Shown here piece by piece: positions 59,305 to 64,000 of a stretch of 64,000 nucleotides of DNA. The translations under genes were made by a program, and so were the position numbers. The stretch is from Arthrobacter rhizophilus (GTDB lineage Bacteria > Actinomycetota > Actinomycetes > Actinomycetales > Micrococcaceae): contig NZ_JAPFFT010000001.1 in the NCBI RefSeq assembly GCF_026241105.1, positions 434,001 through 498,000 of the forward strand, read 5' to 3'. Positions within the stretch are counted from its first letter, which is position 1. The number at the start of each line of letters is the position of its first letter. Below the pieces are notes generated by a model that was given only the letters and a program-made list of their open reading frames with translations, made no database searches and was not told the DNA's origin.

Positions 59305-61079
59305 CTGAAACACTTTTCGGCGGCCCTGCGCTGCCCCCGGCGTATCCGGAACGCGCGGCCTGGGGAACCGCCCCGAAACTGCGCGCCTGGCAGCAGGAAG
59401 CCCTGGATCTGTATTTGACCACCAACCCCCGTGATTTTCTCGCGGTGGCCACGCCGGGTGCCGGTAAGACCACGTTCGCTCTCCGGATCGCTTCGACGCT
59501 CATTGACAACGGAACCGTCAACCGCGTGACGATCGTTGCTCCCACCGACCACTTGAAGCGCCAGTGGGCGGACGCCGCCGCCAAGGTGGGCATTGCCATC
59601 GACCCCAACTTCAAGAATTCCGACGGCCAGCACGGCAGGGGTTTTGTCGGCGTCGCGGTGACGTATGCACAAGTGGCCAGCAAACCGATGCTCCACCGCG
59701 CCAAGACCGAGGCCGCCCGCACGCTGGTCATCCTTGACGAAATCCACCACGGTGGAGAGGCATTGTCCTGGGGCGACGGATTGCGGGAGGCCTTCGATCC
59801 CGCTACAAGGCGATTGGCCCTCACAGGGACGCCTTTCCGTTCCGATACTTCGCCGATTCCTTTCGTCGAATATGCCGAAGACCGCGACGGCATCCGCCGA
59901 TCGAAGGCGGACTACACCTACGGCTACGGCAACGCCTTGAGGGACCATGTTGTCCGCCCTGTGCTGTTCATGGCCTACTCGGGCCAGATGCGGTGGCGTA
60001 CCAGCGCCGGCGACGAAATGGCGGCTTCCCTCGGCGAGGCCGCCGTGACCAAGGACGTCACCTCCCAGGCCTGGCGGACCGCGCTGAACGCCAGCGGCGA
60101 ATGGATCCCAGCGGTTCTTGCCGCCGCGGACAAGCGCCTCAGCGAGGTGCGCCGTACCGTGCCCGACGCCGGAGGCCTCGTCATTGCAACGGACCACGAC
60201 GACGCCCGTGCGTACGCCGGCCAGCTCAAGAAGATCACGGGTCAGTCGCCCACGGTGATTCTGTCCGATGATTCCAAGGCTTCGCACAAGATCGAGGAGT
60301 TCACCGAGAGCGAAAAGCGCTGGATGGTGGCTGTCCGCATGGTGTCCGAAGGCGTTGACGTCCCCCGGCTTTCGGTCGGCGTCTACGCGACGTCCACGTC
60401 CACGCCGCTGTTCTTCGCCCAGGCCGTGGGCCGTTTCGTCCGTGCCCGCAAGCGCGGCGAGACGGCGTCGGTGTTCCTGCCCTCCGTGCCGCCCCTCATG
60501 GCCCTCGCCAACTCCATGGAGGCTGAGCGGGACCATGCCTTGGACCGGCCTGAGAAGGAAGATCCGGACGGTCTCTTCAACCCCGAAGAGAACCTGATGG
60601 CCGAGGCCAACCGCGAGGAGAAGGCGTCGGACTCCTTGGAAAAGGGCAAGTTCGAAGCACTCGATTCCCAGGCGTCCTTTGACCGCGTGCTGTTCGACGG
60701 CGGCGAATTCGGTACGGGAGCAGATATCGGTTCCGAGGACGAACTTGATTTCCTCGGGATTCCGGGGCTGCTTGATGCCGAACAGGTGGGAACTTTGCTC
60801 AGGCAACGCCAGCATGATCAGCAGTCGCGGAAGAAGCGTCAGTCGCCGTTGGCGGCCGCAGCGTCACCCGCGGTTCCGGACCACCGGATGCTGATGGATC
60901 TGCGCAACGAGCTTGCCAAGAACGTAGCGGCGTGGTCTGCCCGCACAGGCACTCCGCACGGCGTCGTTCATAACAAATTGCGCGAGGTGTGCGGCGGGCC
61001 GGCCGTCGCCCAAGCGAACGAAGACCAATTGCAGTCGCGACTGCGCAAGCTTCAGGATTGGTTCATCGGGCGGAAGTAG
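59301..61079 (+). CDS. DExH-box superfamily 2 helicase
   Basis: A 592-aa helicase. Motif I VATPGAGKTTF, motif II ILDEIHHGG (DEIH), motif III LTGTPFRSD, and motif VI QAVGRFVRARKRG are in order in an N-terminal RecA pair (about 25-420). The C-terminal third is acidic, then helical and unrecognised. Related SF2 proteins take part in DNA repair or restriction; here it is a stand-alone gene beside DUF3039, so a housekeeping DNA-repair role is likely. GTG 59301 is chosen since TETLFGGPALPPAYPERAAW begins the homology. Confidence 0.85.
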   Translation: MTETLFGGPALPPAYPERAAWGTAPKLRAWQQEALDLYLTTNPRDFLAVATPGAGKTTFALRIASTLIDNGTVNRVTIVAPTDHLKRQWADAAAKVGIAIDPNFKNSDGQHGRGFVGVAVTYAQVASKPMLHRAKTEAARTLVILDEIHHGGEALSWGDGLREAFDPATRRLALTGTPFRSDTSPIPFVEYAEDRDGIRRSKADYTYGYGNALRDHVVRPVLFMAYSGQMRWRTSAGDEMAASLGEAAVTKDVTSQAWRTALNASGEWIPAVLAAADKRLSEVRRTVPDAGGLVIATDHDDARAYAGQLKKITGQSPTVILSDDSKASHKIEEFTESEKRWMVAVRMVSEGVDVPRLSVGVYATSTSTPLFFAQAVGRFVRARKRGETASVFLPSVPPLMALANSMEAERDHALDRPEKEDPDGLFNPEENLMAEANREEKASDSLEKGKFEALDSQASFDRVLFDGGEFGTGADIGSEDELDFLGIPGLLDAEQVGTLLRQRQHDQQSRKKRQSPLAAAASPAVPDHRMLMDLRNELAKNVAAWSARTGTPHGVVHNKLREVCGGPAVAQANEDQLQSRLRKLQDWFIGRK

Positions 61080-61112
61080 AGCCGCTTGACTCCCTGGCCG
61101 GGATTCCCGGCT

Positions 61113-61739
61113 TTAGCTCTGTCCCAGTTCGACGCCGTTTTCCTCGAGTTCCGCGTAGGTCTCGCCAAGATCTTCCGCGATTCCTGCGGTGAGTTCGCCG
61201 ATCACTGTCACGGAGTAGCCGGCCTGGACGGCATCCAAAGCCGTGGCCTTGACGCAATAGTCGGTGGCTATCCCCACCACCACCACTTCTTCCACTCCGT
61301 GGCTTTGCAGCCAGTCGTCGAGGCCCAGCGCGTCTTCATCCAGTTCGACGGAGGGGACGGCGCCGGGTGCGAGCTCGCCCGTGGGCACCTCGTCTTCGGG
61401 TGCCAGGACTCCTTCGAACCCTGAGTACGCCGCGGTGTACTGTCCCTTGCGGAAATAGGCCTGGATGTACTCGGCATCCAGGTCCGGGTGGAGCTCAGCG
61501 CCCTTGCTCCCGGCGCGGCAATGCGGAGGCCAACTGTCCACCAGGTCCGGCGTGTCCGAAAAATGGTTGCCCGGGTCCACGTGCCAGTCCTGTGTGGCCA
61601 CGATGTGGTCGAAATGCTGGTGATTGGAATCGAGGTATTCGCTGATGGCTGCGGCTGTGGCAGCGCCGCCTTCCACGGCAAGGGATCCGCCCTCGCAGAA
61701 GTCGTTCTGGACGTCGACGATGATCAGGGCCCGGGACAT
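61113..61739 (-). CDS. pncA: Nicotinamidase (isochorismatase family)
   Basis: A 208-aa cysteine hydrolase converting nicotinamide to nicotinate. Catalytic Asp lies in IVDVQNDFCEGG, the metal ligands in TQDWHVDPGNHFS, and the nucleophile cysteine in GIATDYCVKATALDA. Starts directly after the pncB stop, so both are one operon for NAD salvage. Confidence 0.94.
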   Translation of the reverse strand: MSRALIIVDVQNDFCEGGSLAVEGGAATAAAISEYLDSNHQHFDHIVATQDWHVDPGNHFSDTPDLVDSWPPHCRAGSKGAELHPDLDAEYIQAYFRKGQYTAAYSGFEGVLAPEDEVPTGELAPGAVPSVELDEDALGLDDWLQSHGVEEVVVVGIATDYCVKATALDAVQAGYSVTVIGELTAGIAEDLGETYAELEENGVELGQS

Positions 61740-63068
61740 TCAGTCCTCCTCGTAGATGGTGGGGATTGCCGGCTCGCCGCGTTGCAACCTCCGGACCACG
61801 GGAGGGAGCTCAGCCATGGTGGCTGCATGGCGGTCCTGTGCCCGGACTACCCCTTCGTGCCCTGTCCACCCAGGGAGCAGTTCACCATTCTTGATGAACT
61901 GCTGGAGCAGCGGGCGGTCGTTGCCGTCGTCTTCCGGCCGGTGTCCGATGCCTACGATCTCGTGCGTTGCGATGCCGTGTTCGTCAAGTTTGCGGAGGGC
62001 GTATTTGCGCCCGCCCACACTGGCCTTGTTCTTGGCAACCTTGGCGACAGAGACGAATTCCCCGGCATCGTTGGTGCGGCTGACCAGCTTGTAGACCATG
62101 CTGGCCGTCGGCGCTCCTGATCCGGTGACCAGGGAGGTGCCCACGCCGTACACATCCACCGGAGCCGACTGGAGGGCCGCGATGGCGTATTCATCCAGGT
62201 CCGAGGTGACGACGATCCTGGTGTTGACGTTGCCGAGACTGTCCAGAAGCTCGCGAACCCATTGTGCCTGGGCCACCAGGTCTCCGGAATCCAAGCGGAC
62301 CGCTCCGAGCTTGTCACCCGCGAGTTCGACGGCGGTGCGAACCCCGGTCCCGACGTCGTAGGTGTCTACCAGAAGCGTTGTTCCCGGCCCGAACGCGGAG
62401 ATCTGCGCTTCGAAGGCCTCGCGCTCCGTATCGTGCAGGAGCGTGAACGAGTGGGCCGCGGTGCCTACGGTCTTGATGCCGTAACGGCGGCCGGCCTCAA
62501 GGTTGGAGGTACTGCCAAAGCCGGCGATGACCGCGGCCCGTGCGGCCGCCGTCGCGGATTCCTCCTGGGTGCGCCGGGAGCCCATCTCGATGCAGGGGCG
62601 GTTCCCGGCGGCACTGGTCATGCGGGAGGCGGCCGAAGCTATGGCGGTGTCGTGGTTGAGCACGGACAGGATGTAGGTTTCCAGGATGCACGCTTCCGCG
62701 AACGTGGATTCGACGATCAGGATGGGGGAGCCGGGGAAGTATGCTTCACCTTCGGGATAGCCCCAGATGTCGCCGGAGAACCTGTAGTCGGCCAGGAAGT
62801 CCAGGGTTTGCCTGTCCACCACTTTGTGCTGGTCCAGGAAGGCGAGTTCGGCGTCGCCGAAACGGAAGTCCTTGATTCCCTCGAGCAGCCGGCCGGTGCC
62901 GGCGACGATGCCGTAGCGGCGCCCATCTGGCAGGCGGCGGGCGAAGGCCTCGAAAACCGAGCGCCGGTGCGCCGCCCCTGAATGCAGGGCAGCTTCCAGC
63001 ATTGTTAGCTCATAGTGATCGGTGTACAACGACGTGCGGGGATGGTCCCAGGCGACGGATCTACTCAC
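61740..63068 (-). CDS. pncB: Nicotinate phosphoribosyltransferase
   Basis: A 442-aa enzyme joining nicotinate to PRPP to make nicotinate mononucleotide, the step after PncA. Landmarks: SLYTDHYELTMLEAAL at the N-terminus, FAEACILETYILSVLNHDTAIAS, RRTQEESATAAARAAVIAGF and VRLDSGDLVAQA. GTG 63068 is fixed by a leaderless -10 box 6 nt upstream. Confidence 0.94.
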   Translation of the reverse strand: MSRSVAWDHPRTSLYTDHYELTMLEAALHSGAAHRRSVFEAFARRLPDGRRYGIVAGTGRLLEGIKDFRFGDAELAFLDQHKVVDRQTLDFLADYRFSGDIWGYPEGEAYFPGSPILIVESTFAEACILETYILSVLNHDTAIASAASRMTSAAGNRPCIEMGSRRTQEESATAAARAAVIAGFGSTSNLEAGRRYGIKTVGTAAHSFTLLHDTEREAFEAQISAFGPGTTLLVDTYDVGTGVRTAVELAGDKLGAVRLDSGDLVAQAQWVRELLDSLGNVNTRIVVTSDLDEYAIAALQSAPVDVYGVGTSLVTGSGAPTASMVYKLVSRTNDAGEFVSVAKVAKNKASVGGRKYALRKLDEHGIATHEIVGIGHRPEDDGNDRPLLQQFIKNGELLPGWTGHEGVVRAQDRHAATMAELPPVVRRLQRGEPAIPTIYEED

Positions 63069-63074
63069 GAATTC

Positions 63075-63080
63075 ACTCTA
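63075..63080 (-). promoter_or_regulatory. -10 box TAGAGT, leaderless start of pncB
   Basis: On the minus strand TAGAGT is 6 nt upstream of the GTG at 63068. Confidence 0.6.
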
Positions 63081-63084
63081 GTCC

Positions 63085-63206
63085 CCACCGGCTCCCAGGT
63101 CTCGCTTCGCTCGACCCGGGCCCCTCGCCGGCGTGGGCCCATCCACCGGCTCCCAGGTCTCGCTTCGCTCGACCCGGGGCCCTCGCCGGCGTGGGCCCAC
63201 CCACCG
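63085..63206. repeat. 58-bp tandem duplication between pncB and clpS
   Basis: Two copies, 63085-63142 and 63143-63200, differ at two positions; a third begins with CCACCG at 63201. Each begins CCACCGGCTCCCAGGTCTCG and is GC-rich. It separates two divergent leaderless promoters. Confidence 0.85.
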
Positions 63207-63210
63207 CCAT

Positions 63211-63216
63211 TAGAAT
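63211..63216 (+). promoter_or_regulatory. -10 box TAGAAT, leaderless start of clpS
   Basis: TAGAAT with 6 nt to the ATG at 63223, 10 bp beyond the tandem duplication. Confidence 0.6.
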
Positions 63217-63222
63217 GGACAG

Positions 63223-63609
63223 ATGACCACTACCGCCGCCCCCGGCACCTGCGCAGCCACAGACATAGGCATAAAGGGAGAGGAACGGACGGACATCGCG
63301 GAGCAGTCGTCCACCGACGTCCTCAGCGCTGCTGACATCCCTTGGAACCTGGTGGTCTGGAACGATCCCGTCAATCTCATGAGCTATGTGAGTTACGTGT
63401 TCCAGAGCTACTTCGGCTATTCCGAGGCGAAATCCAACAAACTCATGCTCGAGGTCCATAGGAAGGGCCGTTCGATCGTGGCGTACGGTGGCAAGGAACA
63501 GGTTGAGCAGCACGCGGTTGCCATGCACGGCTACGGTTTGTGGGCAACGGTTGAAAAGGCGAGCAGCAGCGGCGATGGCCGGGGACGCAAGGGTGGCGCA
63601 CGTGGCTAA
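63223..63609 (+). CDS. clpS: ATP-dependent Clp protease adaptor ClpS
   Basis: A 128-aa N-end-rule adaptor that delivers substrates to ClpC/ClpA. The core is PWNLVVWNDPVNLMSYVSYVFQSYFGY with the N-degron pocket residues (NDPVNLM), then KLMLEVHRKGRSIVAYG and EQHAVAMHGYGLWATVE. The first 38 residues are a flexible extension longer than usual. Overlaps the DUF2017 gene by 8 bp. Confidence 0.93.
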   Translation: MTTTAAPGTCAATDIGIKGEERTDIAEQSSTDVLSAADIPWNLVVWNDPVNLMSYVSYVFQSYFGYSEAKSNKLMLEVHRKGRSIVAYGGKEQVEQHAVAMHGYGLWATVEKASSSGDGRGRKGGARG

Positions 63610-64000
63610 GGCTTTCAAGTACGGACTCAAAGGGATCACCGGCTACCTTGAGCCCGCCGAGCGCGAACTCCTGCGCGGCCTTCTGGACGATGTCATTTCC
63701 ATGCTGGAACCGGAGCTGTCCCAGAATGAAGACCCCTTGACGGCCCTGATCGGCCTGGACATGAATGTCAAGGAACCGTCCGATCGCGCCTTGCTCAGGC
63801 TGTTGCCAAACGTCATGAAGAACGACGACGCCGCCTCCCTCGAGTTCCGCCAGCTCACCGAGCGCTCGCTGAGGGAAGGAAAAATCGGTGCGCTTCGGGC
63901 CGCAGCGATGGGCCTGGACCGCAACGAGCTTGTGCTCACGCCGGAAGAAGCCAAGCTCTGGTCCATGGCGCTCAACGACGTCCGCCTGGTGCTGGCCGAG
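63602..64000 (+). CDS. DUF2017 domain protein, N-terminal part
   Basis: 133 codons are visible; the gene runs off the right edge. The sequence starts VAKAFKYGLKGITGYLEPAE and continues as a helical domain with RALLRLLPNVMKNDDAASLEFRQLTERSLR. It resembles DUF2017 proteins regularly encoded after clpS in actinobacteria; function unknown. GTG 63602 lies inside the end of clpS, so translation is coupled. Confidence 0.8.
   Translation, partial: MAKAFKYGLKGITGYLEPAERELLRGLLDDVISMLEPELSQNEDPLTALIGLDMNVKEPSDRALLRLLPNVMKNDDAASLEFRQLTERSLREGKIGALRAAAMGLDRNELVLTPEEAKLWSMALNDVRLVLAE

Noticed and set aside
63085-63206. Short tandem units as a possible CRISPR array
   Set aside because: The units are adjacent with no spacers and only two copies, and there are no cas genes.

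Overview
The window is high-GC DNA from an actinobacterium, most likely Micrococcaceae (Arthrobacter, Paenarthrobacter or Pseudarthrobacter type). The reasons are the gene order argS-lysA-hom-thrC-thrB-rho-prfA-prmC-sua5-wecA-atp-DUF2550, the presence of nucS, frequent GTG and TTG starts, and many genes whose -10 box lies 6-7 nt before the start codon (leaderless mRNAs). This is a chromosomal core region. I see no phage, plasmid, insertion sequence or CRISPR array.

Layout. 1-2524: a zinc-type ABC importer (end of the binding protein, ATPase, permease) and a convergent Fur/Zur regulator. 2624-7050: metal-dependent hydrolase, Cds1-like cysteine desulfhydrase and a divergent rhodanese, zinc alcohol dehydrogenase, HIT protein. 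7076-7327: a nested inverted-repeat block. 7353-13700: HrpA helicase, WYL regulator, a small membrane protein and a GlxA-type regulator. 13697-15082: a protealysin-like M4 protease with its emfourin-type inhibitor. 15614-18645: tRNA-Arg(CCG) and a three-gene electron-transfer cassette (FMN-binding lipoprotein, ApbE flavin transferase, RnfD-like/flavin reductase fusion).

18862-41775: arginyl-tRNA synthetase, lysine and threonine biosynthesis, rho, release factor 1 and its methylase, threonylcarbamoyl-AMP synthase, a lipid-linked glycan cluster (WecG/TagA, GT2, WecA-type), then the complete F1Fo ATP synthase operon preceded by two small AtpI-like membrane proteins. 41786-46055: DUF2550 protein, a membrane-anchored esterase and an MprF/DUF2156-type aminoacyl-lipid synthase that probably act as one unit. 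46198-57786: cold shock protein, NagA, NucS, a putative zinc-binding protein, hydrolase, AI-2E family transporter, a large envelope protein, a thioredoxin-TPR protein without redox cysteines, an old yellow enzyme and an ABC exporter. 57880-64000: NagB, DUF3039 protein, a DExH helicase, NAD salvage (PncB, PncA), ClpS and a partial DUF2017 gene.

The most interesting points are the flavinylation-linked electron-transfer cassette, the esterase/aminoacyl-lipid synthase pair with a degenerate rhomboid-like N-terminus, the protease-inhibitor pair with a 12-bp tandem expansion inside the inhibitor, several palindromic intergenic elements, and the frequency of leaderless starts. All functions are assigned by reading motifs and context; no database search was run.
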